Part shown: positions 37,069 through 46,445 of the stretch, piece by piece
Position numbering within the stretch: the stretch's first letter is position 1
How the letters are laid out: the number at the start of each line of letters is the position of its first letter
Translations under genes and position numbers: made by a program
Assembly (NCBI GenBank): GCA_030867875.1
Contig: JAOWCC010000553.1
Coordinates: forward strand, 769,001 to 833,000
Source: Actinernus sp. WN-2022
Taxonomy: Eukaryota; Cnidaria; Anthozoa; Actiniaria; Actinernidae
Direction: 5' to 3'
DNA length: 64,000 bases
The notes under the pieces: model-generated
What the model saw: the letters and a program-made list of their open reading frames with translations, nothing else
Told to the model about the DNA's origin: nothing
Database searches by the model: none

Positions 37069-37326
37069 TTAATGTAGTTTCCCATTTGTTATTCTATGAC
37101 TTATGTCAAAGAAATTAAGAATCCATTGTACTTGATCTTCTCGTGATTTCGCCTGGTACGTGACTCTGCATTCTAAGATTTCAGAAACTTCCAAGACTGT
37201 TATCACGCAGTTTTTATTGCAGCAGTTTGTCTTTCTGGTATCTTTTTCTAACGATGCAAGCGACATCTTTCTATCCTTGATATTTCCTGATTGGGCAGGC
37301 CTTCCTTTTATTACAGCCGTCAACAC
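37069..37326 (-). pseudogene. Cys-rich N-terminal fragment of a transposase-like family
   Basis: This is an 85-codon minus-strand frame with NCCNKNCVITVLEVSEILEC followed by a VTYQAKSREDQVQWILNFF segment. A CC-x3-C motif followed by an E/R-rich helix ending in WIL is the usual start of proteins of the DGCAAQYK family whose middle part lies at 37603-38531. Here it lies in the unexpected order, downstream on the minus strand, so it is a rearranged or separate remnant. Confidence 0.4.
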
Positions 37327-37602
37327 TGTCGATGCTGGTAGACACGTCAGTTATCGGAGTATCAGCCACATCCTTTAATATACCAAAAAAACATAGTAAA
37401 GTTTGGTAGAGTACCTATATTACCGTACAACGTAATACATGAATAATATGAACATAACACAAAAAACAATATGATTGTTTTAAGTTCAGTGCTTACTCGG
37501 TGATCCAAGTCGAAGCTTTCGTCAAAGTCGGAGCATCTCGTAACAACACTAGTAAGCTTTCTTTGGCCCACAAAAATGAAGGTAAAGCTACAAAAATGTG
37601 AA

Positions 37603-38531
37603 CTAGGTTAAAGAGATGCCATAACTCATTTTTCTTCCTTTCTTTTTGGCTGGTAATTCACCACAAATATGGCGGACAGTAGCAGCATACACGACAGCCG
37701 TGTGCTTTAGCTCAAGTGTGAATGTTGTGTCATGTATATTGTCCCTCAGGAAGAAATTTCCTTTCAGGACCCTTACTCCTCCCAATGCATTACACTTGTA
37801 GTCATCAGTGTAATTCATCTCTAGCTCCTCTACTTCCTCTTATGTAACCTTTAACAAGCAGAAGTTGTACACAGGGCCATCATCAGCTGCAATAGCGACT
37901 GTGCTCCCCTTTACAGCCAGGTCAGCAATGTGAGAGGCAGTGTCATGGTCCAAGTCGGGGACTTCTGCTGCCTGCCTAGTGGTAGCTACTGAACCATCTC
38001 TGCAGATATCAACCTTTTTCCAGTCATCCAGCCAGGCCTTGTTGGTACAACTATTCTCATCCACAATGCAGCTAATGCAATAACATGACCGGTACTTCAC
38101 AGAACCTTCTCTTGTTGAGCCAAGGACTTTACACAGTGCCACTTTCTTATCCCTTTAGCTTCTTTAAACTTTCTGCCAGCTCTGTTTCGAGTAATAGACC
38201 CCTCGCCAGTGGGTGGAACAAAGAAAAATATTCAGCATTTAAGCTGAATGACATTTGCTCTTGCAGTGAAACTAGTGGCTGCTGGCTGGGTGAAGTTTTG
38301 CACGAGGAAGTCATACATGCTCTTTGCAGTGTTGATGGTAGCCGTTCTGCGGAGGACTGCCTGGCTGACTTTCTGCTTGACGTGGCAGCCTGCAGCATCT
38401 TGTTTTCCTTCGGCAGGAGAAGCCAAGTCAGGAAGAGAGCAAGACAGGTCACCAATGCAGTGACGCGATTTATATTGCGCTGCACAGCCATCAGTGAACT
38501 CGTGCATTTTTACTGTTGTAGGCAATGCCAT
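37603..38531 (-). pseudogene. DGCAAQYKSRH-family (transposase-like) remnant, copy 2
   Basis: The better copy of the family. A 99-codon minus-strand frame at 38232-38531 reads HEFTDGCAAQYKSRHCIGDL, then QDAAGCHVKQKVSQAVLRRT and SMYDFLVQNFTQPA. Further on, VLGSTREGSVKYRSCYCISC (about 38055-38120) and NKAWLDDWKKVDI lead to the acidic ELEMNYTDDYKCNALGG end. The Cys pairs and conserved aromatic residues suggest a nucleic-acid enzyme. Frameshifts remain. Confidence 0.5.
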
Positions 38532-39059
38532 TGATGAGGTAGTTGTGAATTAGCTCTTGCGCCTTGTGCACGCTGTCTTGATCTTGAATGGGATCATCAG
38601 ATACAATGAACACATGCTCCTTTATCAGCTAGGCCTCATCTTCTGTACTCACAATCCCAACTATGGCTTCAACAGCACGACGATGGAGTATTGTGATGTG
38701 CAGGGACACTTTAGCCGTGTCAAAATACGAATTGAATTTCGTCTTGCTGTGTGCATGCATAGCCCTCCAAGTAATCATGTATGCAAACAAAATGCCCGAG
38801 TAGGAGGTGATTCAGCAAATTGTCAAGCTGATTGCACTGCTATCTTGCCATAAATGAATCACTGGGATAGGTAACAAGCAACTCCCTAAAATACTCCCTA
38901 AAATACTCCCTAAAAGAATTGAATCATTTTTCTTAGGTAAATTACCAAACTACAATTCTAAAAAGTTTGAGACAAAATTATAAAATATTGAGCGAGATAT
39001 TTGAAAAAACTACAAGGAGATCGCTTAATTATCTGATATGGCGTGGTGATCGTGCTATT

Positions 39060-39954
39060 CATCTAAGAAGTTTTGGACATTGAAGGAAACATAATTTTCT
39101 CCGAAAATAAGCTCTGAGTTCCTGTAATTCCGTTATAGGAATTGGGACAATGTTAATGCTCTCTGTTTGAGGGATATTAGTCTAGGCTAGCTAAAATTAC
39201 TGCATCTGAAATTTGTGTTTTCTCGATGAAGTTGATGAAATCAGTGGTGTCTTTGATGTAGGACTCTTGTGATTTTGCTATAGGTTGCAAAAGGGAGTCT
39301 ACAAAATAATGCATTCTGTTGGACCACCTCTTCTGGATATTTCAATTGTGGCCACTGGTACTTTTTATGTATTTTAGTGGGCATGTAAATTCTGGAATGC
39401 GGGTTTTGTTAGAACCTACAGTTAACCATTTGTGAGTCATTTTGTCAATGTGTTTGTTTAAGAATAGCCTGTTGACTATCTTACGTACTTTGACTGTAGT
39501 TTCAGGTGCCATAGGATTATCAGGAGGCTTGTAAAAATGCTCGTCATAGAGCTGTTTAGGAGGCCTTCTATTTTAGATTTGGCATCCATAATGACAGTAG
39601 TGGTTCCTTTGTCTTCTTTTTTTGAGGGTGAGACCTTTTACGCTTTTTAGGGATTGTCGTTCATTTATTCTGAGGTTGTCTTTAATTGGATAAGGTGCAA
39701 TATTTGCCAACTCTTCGCATGTGTCGTCTGGATACTGTTCGAGTAACACTGATGGTTGAACTGGAGCTTGCCAGAACTTTCCAGTTCAATTTATGTACAT
39801 GTAGAATTTATGTACATGTAGTGGTTTTTGACAGTATCAGCAAACATGAAGCGTAGATGCATTTTGTTATAGCGGTGTCTTTTGTGTAGGTATAAATTTT
39901 AGCCCTTTTGTCAATAAACGGACCTCACTATTGGAAAGAGACCGGCTAGAAACA
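39060..39954 (-). pseudogene. Penelope-like N-terminal fragment, copy 2
   Basis: Copy of 28246-29113. The same coding pieces are visible on the minus strand in broken frames (HKWLTV, MPTKIHK, EDKGTTTV equivalents). It lacks any RT catalytic half nearby. Confidence 0.7.
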
Positions 39955-40488
39955 TATATGGCCTAATTGTTAAGTTTTAAAGTTGTTGAACAACTGAATA
40001 TAGCCGGTTTCTGTGCTACAATTCTGGCTACATGTATATGTTGCTGGCGATAATTGTCAGTAGCTGGCCTCTAATGACAGCCCCAGAGTGGTTCAGGTTG
40101 GGGTTTGTCAATCAGTGCTGAAACGTAGTAAAATACTTCATAAAATGATGTTGATGGCCCACCTGTGTAACTTAATACAATCACATGGATAGTTTCTAAA
40201 GTCCATCAAGTTGATCACCAACAAAGATAGGAAGGTTGGAGATTGAAGAAGTTTATTGACAAGCTTCATATGACTTGTAACACATTTCTGCTCACCGTTA
40301 AATAGACATACAGTTATTGGAACTGACAGTTCCTGGCTAACTTCGGCACTTTCTCTCGGTCAGGCGTACTTTTAAGAAATCAGAGAAGAAAATTGAACTT
40401 GGTGCACAATCAAGCAGGGCTTTTTGAACTAAAGATAAGCTTAAATAACCCCAGATATCCCAAAACCGAGTGGAAATTCTTTTTTGTG
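39955..40488. other. No gene recognised
   Basis: Unique host sequence between blocks D1 copy 2 and D2 copy 2. No open frame with a recognisable motif. Confidence 0.45.
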
Positions 40489-40491
40489 TGT

Positions 40492-40607
40492 GGCCTTGCT
40501 ACCTCTTTCTTTGCTACGCCCTTCTTAATATCTTTGAGAGCTTTGTATTTCTCCTCCAAAGATTTAGTAGCAATCTTACGCTTGAGAGACTTGTCCAACA
40601 TTTCCAA
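40492..40607 (-). pseudogene. CENP-B/Tigger HTH fragment, copy 2
   Basis: The minus strand reads LDKSLKRKIATKSLEEKYKA then KKGVAKKEVA and ends at the block boundary, losing the recognition helix kept in copy 1. The family is pogo/Tigger or CENP-B DNA-binding domain. Confidence 0.65.
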
Positions 40608-40829
40608 GCATTATTGTTGAAATTCCTCAATGAAAGCGTACTGCATGATGTGAGTTTTTACTGCAATAACCGGAAACAATGGCCAAACTAAAACATAAGG
40701 GTCTTTGTACAATTTTACAAGGTGTGAAAGTGACCGTCAAAGGAACATCCGGTTTGGCTGTAAAACACTACAGTCCAGTATTACAATAGCATTTGAGAGC
40801 TGCTTGGAGCTGCAACTTGACGTTACCTA

Positions 40830-41225
40830 ATGGCTTCCGTGCAAACGTCTGAAAATATCGTATTTTACAACCTGGATTCTTTTATCAAAGGATATCATGT
40901 GTACCAAGAAGTTTGGTCCCCGGAGCTTCTTGAGGAGCTAAACGCTGTACCAGAACCAAGCAATAGTGTCGACAAGTATGCGGTATGTGTGCTACATTCT
41001 GGCGAAGTTGTTGGACATTTAATGAAAGGCAAATCTGGCCGTTTTGCAAAGACTATTTTCTACTTTTTGCGGGCCAATAAGCAGAACTCCTGCACTGTGG
41101 TGGTAACTGGCAAGGCAGTTAACTGTGGCGATGGAGAAGGCATGCAGGTGCCGTGCACGCTGCATTTCAAGGGACAGAAGAAATGTATTGACATTTTAAA
41201 GAAACAGCTAAGCGGAAAAGCTTGA
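40830..41225 (+). CDS. HIRAN-like domain protein, intact 131 codons
   Basis: The frame starts at ATG 40830, ends at TGA 41225 and has no interruptions. Residues 20-80 carry the HIRAN-like pattern: GYHVYQEVWSPELLEELNAV, then EPSNSVDKYAVCVLHSGEVV, then GHLMKG. HIRAN domains bind DNA ends or gaps and are found in HLTF-type helicases. Small stand-alone versions are frequent next to transposase pieces in cnidarian genomes. The C-terminal part has CTVVVTGKAVNCGDGEGMQV and a basic tail. No partner gene is intact nearby. It sits in a duplicated block whose other copy is broken, so it may be a transposon passenger rather than a host gene. Confidence 0.55.
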   Translation: MASVQTSENIVFYNLDSFIKGYHVYQEVWSPELLEELNAVPEPSNSVDKYAVCVLHSGEVVGHLMKGKSGRFAKTIFYFLRANKQNSCTVVVTGKAVNCGDGEGMQVPCTLHFKGQKKCIDILKKQLSGKA

Positions 41226-41409
41226 TGAAAGCTGGTTGAATGGATCCTTTGTTTCCCTTTGATTCCTGCTGACACCGCTTATTACGTACAATATTCTCAC
41301 AGGACTGACTGAACTGACACGTTTTATGTAACGTAAAACCAAGAAACTAGAGAAGTTAACACAAAGAATACATGCTGCTTCAAAATAAATTCAATGTTCT
41401 GAAGTACGT

Positions 41410-41652
41410 TTTGTCTCGTTACGTCTTGATAAACGAGGTTCGAGTTCTCGAGGGTAAAATTATAAAGAAAATGACGTGAAGGGTAACAAAAATTGCTTCG
41501 AGTTAGCGGGAGGTTCGAGTTATCGAGGGTTCGAGTTACGGAGAGTAAAATTACATTAAATGTATGACGCAAATCCAGGGAAAATCTATTTCGGTTCGAG
41601 TTAGCGCGCGTTTCGAGTTCCCGATGGTTCGAGTTATCGGGATTCAACTGTA
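41410..41652. repeat. gttcgagtta repeats with a pogo-like terminus, copy 2
   Basis: The same array as 33660-33900, ending at gggattcaactgta. Individual units differ by point changes, for example gagagtaaaatt against gagggtaaaatt. Confidence 0.55.
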
Positions 41653-41661
41653 TATACTTAC

Positions 41662-42178
41662 CAGATGATTCTGCCTCGAGATCCGATAAATTCCGTTCAA
41701 GTTCGAGGGCCAAAGACTCCTGTTCCGTTTCACGGAGCGCCTGACAAAAAGCATTGAAGGCCTCATCTTGTTTCATGTCGTCTTTACTGTGTCCTTAATG
41801 ATGTGCTTTGACTTGTCATTGTATTTCTTTATTACCCTTTTTTGTTACACTGGCTGCCACTTTCCGGTGTTCCTTTGAATGCATCACGGAATATGCTCCG
41901 GATGCAAATTTGTCATCATCAACATAGAGAGTTAGACACTTTTCTGTTTTCCACTCTTTGTTGAGTAAGTGAAATGACTCCAACTTCAATACTGTCTTTG
42001 TTCTGGAGGCTGGCTTAACAAATTTTCCTGCATTCAGAAGTTGCTCAATAGACACCGAAGCTGGGTAGCTTTGTGGAACCTCTGATGCTTTTGTTGGCGC
42101 AGCAGGTTCACTTGTGAACTTTGCACACTTGACAGGCTTATGGTGTACCTCATTATCACTACCAGCTGACATTGGCAA
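41662..42178 (-). pseudogene. Alpha-kinase-like gene fragment, copy 2
   Basis: The frame at 41816-42178 is nearly identical to copy 1 (one change, DADK to DDDK, and a different tail). The adjoining exon (DEAFNAFCQALRETEQ) ends at the same GTAAGT donor. As in copy 1, no catalytic C-lobe follows. The near identity of the two copies implies either recent duplication or gene conversion. Confidence 0.4.
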
Positions 42179-42819
42179 ACTTGTGTATTGCTCACCTTCT
42201 ATTTATTCTAAATTGGCCACAAATCTAACAAGGTATACCCAACAAAAGACCCAATGAAATACTATTAGATCCCATGTTCCAGGTAAAAGAGAATAAAAAC
42301 AATAATTAAAGAAACTGTATTCTCATTTCGATGGTGGGCATGCCATTTCATATCCCTAATACTTTAACCAATATCACATTTCCTATAGTTTCCATCTGAA
42401 AATCCCATACCTTTGATCATTTGATTTTTTTTTATATTGGGAGCAATCAGGAAATTTGAAATAAACAATGAGGCATGCACGTCTTTTAAAATCCAAAAGA
42501 TAACATTGCCTTTGACAATGCCCAACCCCGGGCTGACCTGTTACAGCAAATGCCCCACCCTGGGGGAGACAAAGAGGGGTTCATGTCATGAAAGAGAACA
42601 TAAACTACTGTAAATTGCCCTCATAACTATTCCTACGTATATTGAGATTTAGGTAACTGTGATGACAATAGTCAATAGCCTGGATTCCGGTTTCCAAAAT
42701 AGAATTTTGCGTGATTCCGGATTCCAACCTGGCAGTTCTGTTTTTAAAGTAAAGACATTTTCTTTGTTTTTGTTAGGACTATTAATGTATATTATACCGA
42801 TGAAATCTTTTTGGTGCAG

Positions 42820-43063
42820 TTGCCATTTCCTTGTCTTTGCGGTGAGGAATCTGGTTTATGTCCGTACACGATGGCCCCTTGTTTGACACCAGCACATCGC
42901 ACGAGTGTGCCGGATAGCCAAAGTGTTCCGCACAGGCAATCATAAGGTTTTATAGCGTTAAATCATTGTTGGAAAACTCGACAAATTCTCGCGGTTGTAC
43001 CGGTCGGTTGATACGTTTGCTTATTGTCAGGCTCGGCTGTAAGTCGTATGACAATCTGGGCTA
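42820..43063 (-). pseudogene. MSNKRT-type exon, copy 2 (MITE-free)
   Basis: The minus strand runs without the 537-bp element from the FVEFSNND-equivalent into IACAEHFGYPAHSCDVLVSN and KDK. The splice donor seen in copy 1 (GTAATG) reads GAAATG here, so splicing would also fail. It is the empty-site reference for the MITE in copy 1. Confidence 0.6.
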
Positions 43064-43214
43064 ATTGGGACAAAGTCTCACTTTCATGGGTACAGAATCT
43101 GTACTAGAAATCTGATTGGATGATCGCACCAACAGGTTTTGTAGGCATTTGTGATTGGTTAACGGACCTAAACCGGTTAGATTTTGAAAACAGCTGTCAC
43201 TTTAGTTTGTCTCC

Positions 43215-43391
43215 ATGGCGGCTGCAAACTTGGAACTGGCATGCAAGAAGGCAATAAGTTTGGCGTTTAAAAGCTTCCCAAACGTCAACATTTAAAAAGA
43301 AATCCAAAAAGAAGCGATTATTAGCTTTGTGAAACTACGAGATGCCATTGCTGTCCTACCAACAGGCTACGGGAAGTCTTTAAATTTCAGG
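43215..43391 (+). pseudogene. RecQ-like helicase N-terminal fragment
   Basis: From ATG 43215 (MAAANLELACKKAI) the frame reaches a stop after PNVNI. It then continues in frame with KEIQKEAIISFVKLRDAIAV and LPTGYGKSL, a motif I / Walker A of SF2 RecQ-like helicases, and breaks after it. It is about 60 residues of a protein usually over 400. A 5-prime-truncated copy or the first exon of a broken gene are both possible. Confidence 0.6.
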
Positions 43392-43689
43392 TTATTCCAA
43401 TCACAACGGCTCAGTCAAATGTAAATTTGTGATTTACACAAACCTCAACTTTCGTACTTTTCGGTTTATCCTTTGAGGGGACAACAAGATCGACACGCAC
43501 AACAAGCTCGAGTTCAAGTTGATTTGGTCGTGATACTCAGGAATGGACAGGATATTTCGTTGTGCTTGAGGCGGTAAGCTGGCTCTTTTCTTGGTTTGAG
43601 TCGTTTCGATCGTACTTGGTGAATTCCCTTTGCATCGTTTTACTCGACAGGCAAATCCTTCTTCTTGATTTTATATTACTCTACCAGCA

Positions 43690-44371
43690 CTGTTGCAGAA
43701 TTATAAGTTTCTCGGCACCTCTGCAGATCTTTCAGTTAGAGATTTAAAACTTTCCAAATCAGTCGTTACTTCAAGTTCAAGTTTTTCAAGCTCCCGCTTG
43801 CATTTCGAGCAAATGATCGAAGAAATGAACTCTTCCTGGATTTATGCTTCAGTTCCAAGCAGCGCCGTCAACCTTTCGGCTACTTTTATAATAGAGAAAT
43901 GTTATGTCTTCGTCGACCAGAAATTGGAATATTTATAGTGCACGTCCTGCAAAACTCTTTTAAAGTTACACGTTGAGTAGATTTTTACTTAAAATCTCCA
44001 TGTCACACATTCTAAATCCAGTAATTGTGCTTCCAACTTGATGTTCTTCAGATTCCAGATCAGCTTTCTTCGGTTCTGTGGATTTCTTTGGCTGAAGTTT
44101 CTGGTATGAAACAGATTTTCGAGAGTCGAGTTCATCGTTGCTTGATTTAGAAGATTCGCCCAGCTCTGGATTCAGTCCGCATGGTTGTGTGTTGTTTAGT
44201 TGCTGTTCGTCTTTGCTCGTTCGTTTGCCCTCTTGTAGGAACTGATTATCCATCTTTTCTGAGCCCAGGTTTCAATAACCCCACAAAACACGAGGGACAT
44301 ATAGTTTCTCCGCAGCAAGGCATAGGCGGTAATTGCTGCTGTTGCTCTGGATGATGGCCACAGTTTACACA
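43690..44371 (-). pseudogene. RING-like exon plus coiled-coil remnant
   Basis: On the minus strand, after a TTTTTTCTAG acceptor at 44372, an exon encodes CVNCGHHPEQ, then MPCCGETICPSCFVGLLKPG and RRKDG-like LRKDG, a C3HC4-style RING start, before a stop at 44246. Downstream frames hold polar sequence (SVSYQKLQPKKSTEPKK) and then CSKCKRELEKLELEVTTDLE (about 43740-43815), a Cys pair with coiled coil. This resembles a cnidarian RING/B-box/coiled-coil family. It ends 23 bases from the viral accessory gene, so it could be a host gene split by the insertion or a captured exon. Confidence 0.5.
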
Positions 44372-44393
44372 CTAGAAAAAACATAATTGGTAT

Positions 44394-45281
44394 TTAGCAC
44401 TCGACGTGAAAGAAAAGTGTACGCCACTGAAATCTTCCCCACCCCTCGTGATCCACTTGAGAATAAATGGGGTGGTGAGGGCAGCGTTTATAAATAATAC
44501 CCACGTTGCAGTGGCGCTGGCAAACGGTTGTGTTTGAATGGCACTTCGGGCACCAGCGGAAGGAAAATTCCGTTAACGGCTCAATAAACATAGCAGCCGT
44601 GACAGGGTCCATCCCCCAAAATCGTTTATTATGGGGGAGCTCCTGGTAACTGGCGTCCCAGCAATAGACGGATTGAAATTCCCAAACACTCAAACAGGTA
44701 ACCATCAAAAGTGTGGGGAAAAATAATTTTCTGTGTTTGATCTTCCTCTTGTCAGCCCGCTGCTGCCCGCATACGTAAGCCCCAATGCGGGATATGATCT
44801 CCAATGGTAAGCCAAACTGCCTCAAAAAAAGGGCATGGTGCAGATAGTGGCAGGCAGTCAAGTCCGTTGCGACCGGTAGAAAAGTCTGTTCGGAAAAGAA
44901 ACATTTAAAAAAAGAAAAATTAAGAAAAAACGAATAATGTTTTAGAGAAATTAGTTCGCTAGAGGCGCTCTGACAAGAGCGGAGATCCCCCACCGGTGGG
45001 GCCCTCGAGAAAAGCCTATAAAAATTAATCAAAACTTTTACTGAATGGGGAAATTTTGCCAATAAAATGAACGGCTCTGTGAAGCAGCGACCGAACGTTA
45101 ACACTGTTTTAGGGAGGTGGGAGAACATCAACAACAACAACTTACTTGAGCCAGGTTCGGTATTAGTACGCCTCGGATATTCTAGAAAAACAAAAGAAAG
45201 ATTAGCGGCGGTATTCCTAGGCAAAAAGAAAGTCAGCAGGATAAGTACCTCAATATCTCGAATAGGCCGTTGGACAGCCAT
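44394..45281 (-). CDS. Accessory viral gene, probably spliced, Cys/His-rich end
   Basis: An unspliced frame (44394-45326, 310 codons) is open, but splice signals suggest a different product. An ATG at 45281 opens an 11-codon exon (to 45249, then GTACTT). Exon 2 is 45181-45146 (TTTTTCTAG acceptor, GTAAGT donor). Exon 3 is 44885-44394 (CTTTTCCGAACAG acceptor). All three join in phase 0, giving about 186 residues. Exon 3 has FGLPLEIISRIGAYVCG, an F-box- or SOCS-box-like leucine pattern, and near the end WCPKCHSNTTVCQRHC with CPHHP, a possible zinc site. Two more possible untranslated exons lie upstream. Function unknown. The reading frame choice is inference. Confidence 0.5.
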   Translation of the reverse strand: MAVQRPIRDIEVLILLTFFLPRNTAANLSFVFLEYPRRTNTEPGSSKLLLLMFSHLPKTVLTFGRCFTEPFILLAKFPHSVKVLINFYRLFSRAPPVGDLRSCQSASSELISLKHYSFFLNFSFFKCFFSEQTFLPVATDLTACHYLHHALFLRQFGLPLEIISRIGAYVCGQQRADKRKIKHRKLFFPTLLMVTCLSVWEFQSVYCWDASYQELPHNKRFWGMDPVTAAMFIEPLTEFSFRWCPKCHSNTTVCQRHCNVGIIYKRCPHHPIYSQVDHEGWGRFQWRTLFFHVEC

Positions 45282-45389
45282 AGCGTCGTTGTTGTTTTGT
45301 CTGTAGAAATAAAAAGGAAAAAACAAAAGAAGAAAAGATTAGTAAATCCATAGGTTGAATTTCCAGAGAGAATTTTGTGTAAAACTCAC

Positions 45390-45565
45390 CTTGTTCTTGT
45401 TCGGTGTGTTTGTCTTGTTGTTTGACTGAGGAAATAAAAAGGAAAAAACAAAAAAGAAAAGATTAGTAAGGACTCAGGTTGAATTCCAAGAGAAAATACA
45501 AGGCCTCAGGTTGAATTCCAAGAGAAAATTTTGTGCAAACTTACCGGTTGAGTGGCTGGTTCAAC
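45390..45565 (-). other. Probable 5-prime non-coding exons of the accessory gene
   Basis: A 36-nt exon candidate at 45390-45425 lies between TTATTTCCTCAG (acceptor) and GGTGAGTTTT (donor). A further donor GGTAAGTTT lies just below 45547, ending a first exon. Near-identical sequence around the two introns (ccaagagaaaat, ttgaattccaagag) shows a local duplication that may have created the extra exon. Confidence 0.45.
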
Positions 45566-45590
45566 TGTGCCGAAGTTAGTTTTGGGGCAT

Positions 45591-45690
45591 GTATTTATGC
45601 AGGCAAAGGATGTGCTGTGATTGGAGCATTAAGCTCGGCCTACGATTGGTTCGCTAAGCGAAGCGAGCGCTATGATTGGCGGGGTCATTC
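45591..45690 (-). promoter_or_regulatory. Promoter of the accessory gene: TATA-like box and CCAAT boxes
   Basis: The minus strand has GCATAAATAC (45600-45591) as a TATA-like box about 40-50 bp from the first donor. Three CCAAT boxes on the same strand (gattgg at about 45619, 45644 and 45673) lie just upstream. CCAAT clusters also occur at the right end of the element. Confidence 0.5.
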
Positions 45691-45894
45691 AATCCGAAAT
45701 TGACTCGAATTCGTTTTTCAGTGGATTTTTGGTTTTTGACTCTCAAAATTCACCCCCAAAACAGTCCTGAAAGGGTCTAAAATTTTTGCTGGAATTAGCC
45801 CTCCAGGGTTTCTAATTTTTCCTCTATTTTTTTCGTCTTCGGCGATCCGGGAAAGGCTTCCTTTATTGCCAAAACCTCGTACACGCTGAATCAG

Positions 45895-46090
45895 GAATCG
45901 CGGAGCGCGCGCCTTTGTATCACGCCACTTTCATTCACGAGAATCTAAACTGGGATAAACCGGTTAGACTAGTTCTGTGGTAGGACGCCGTACGTTAACC
46001 AGCCAATCAGGAGCCGCGCGTCTTTGCCTCACAAAATCTCATTCACGAGAGGCTCCTAAACTGGGATAAACCGGTTGGACTAGTTTTTGT
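45895..46090. repeat. Imperfect direct repeat in the divergent promoter region
   Basis: About 75 bp (attcacgagaatctaaactg to ggataaaccggttagact) recurs about 115 bp further on (attcacgagaggctcctaaa to ggataaaccggttggact). Both contain GGGATAAACCGGTT and tagtt. The repeat lies between the divergent accessory gene and PolB and may be an enhancer or regulator site. Confidence 0.65.
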
Positions 46091-46158
46091 TTACCTCACT
46101 GGGCGCGTTTGTTGAGGGGTTCTAGCTTAGAGGATCAAAGGAGCTCAGAAAAGACGTT

Positions 46159-46165
46159 TATAAAA
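46159..46165 (+). promoter_or_regulatory. TATA box upstream of PolB
   Basis: TATAAAA on the plus strand, about 280 bp before the PolB start codon. A second weaker candidate (CATAAAAG at 46401-46408) lies nearer, about 40 bp before the ATG at 46446. CCAAT boxes lie at about 46012, 46350 and 46376. Which TATA is used is unknown. Confidence 0.5.
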
Positions 46166-46445
46166 TGCAAAATGATTACGGTTCAACGAAGGAAGGAAGA
46201 AGGGCTCCCGGGGGTGGGGGTGAGACAATTTTTGAAGAACAAGGGGTAAGGGGAGATGTTTTTCAGAGGCTTCTTAGACCCCAGGGGTTCCAGTCGAACC
46301 AAAAGCGGATCGAATTCCACCACTCACAAGCCGTGTTCCTTCTAAAGGAACCAATCACCGGCCGAGAAAAAGGCACCAATCAGAGAGCAGAGTAAAAAAC
46401 CATAAAAGCGAGCGATGAATTTTGATTTGGGTTAGTGTGAGCACG

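Larger units (their letters stand above)
37575..39954. repeat. Duplicated block D1, copy 2
   Basis: Second copy of 26867-29113. It keeps the 57-bp stretch lost from copy 1 and has extra short insertions (for example tgaatgttgtgtcatgtat near 37720). The C-terminal Penelope half found beside copy 1 is absent here. Confidence 0.85.
40489..43063. repeat. Duplicated block D2, copy 2
   Basis: Second copy of 32788-36002. It lacks the TTAA-flanked MITE and about 80 bp near the 34830 equivalent. It retains an intact HIRAN-like frame. Confidence 0.85.

Noticed and set aside
46165..46395. 76-codon frame before PolB as a gene
   Set aside because: Its ATG overlaps the TATA box at 46159-46165, so it would lie upstream of transcription start; the sequence is low-complexity.
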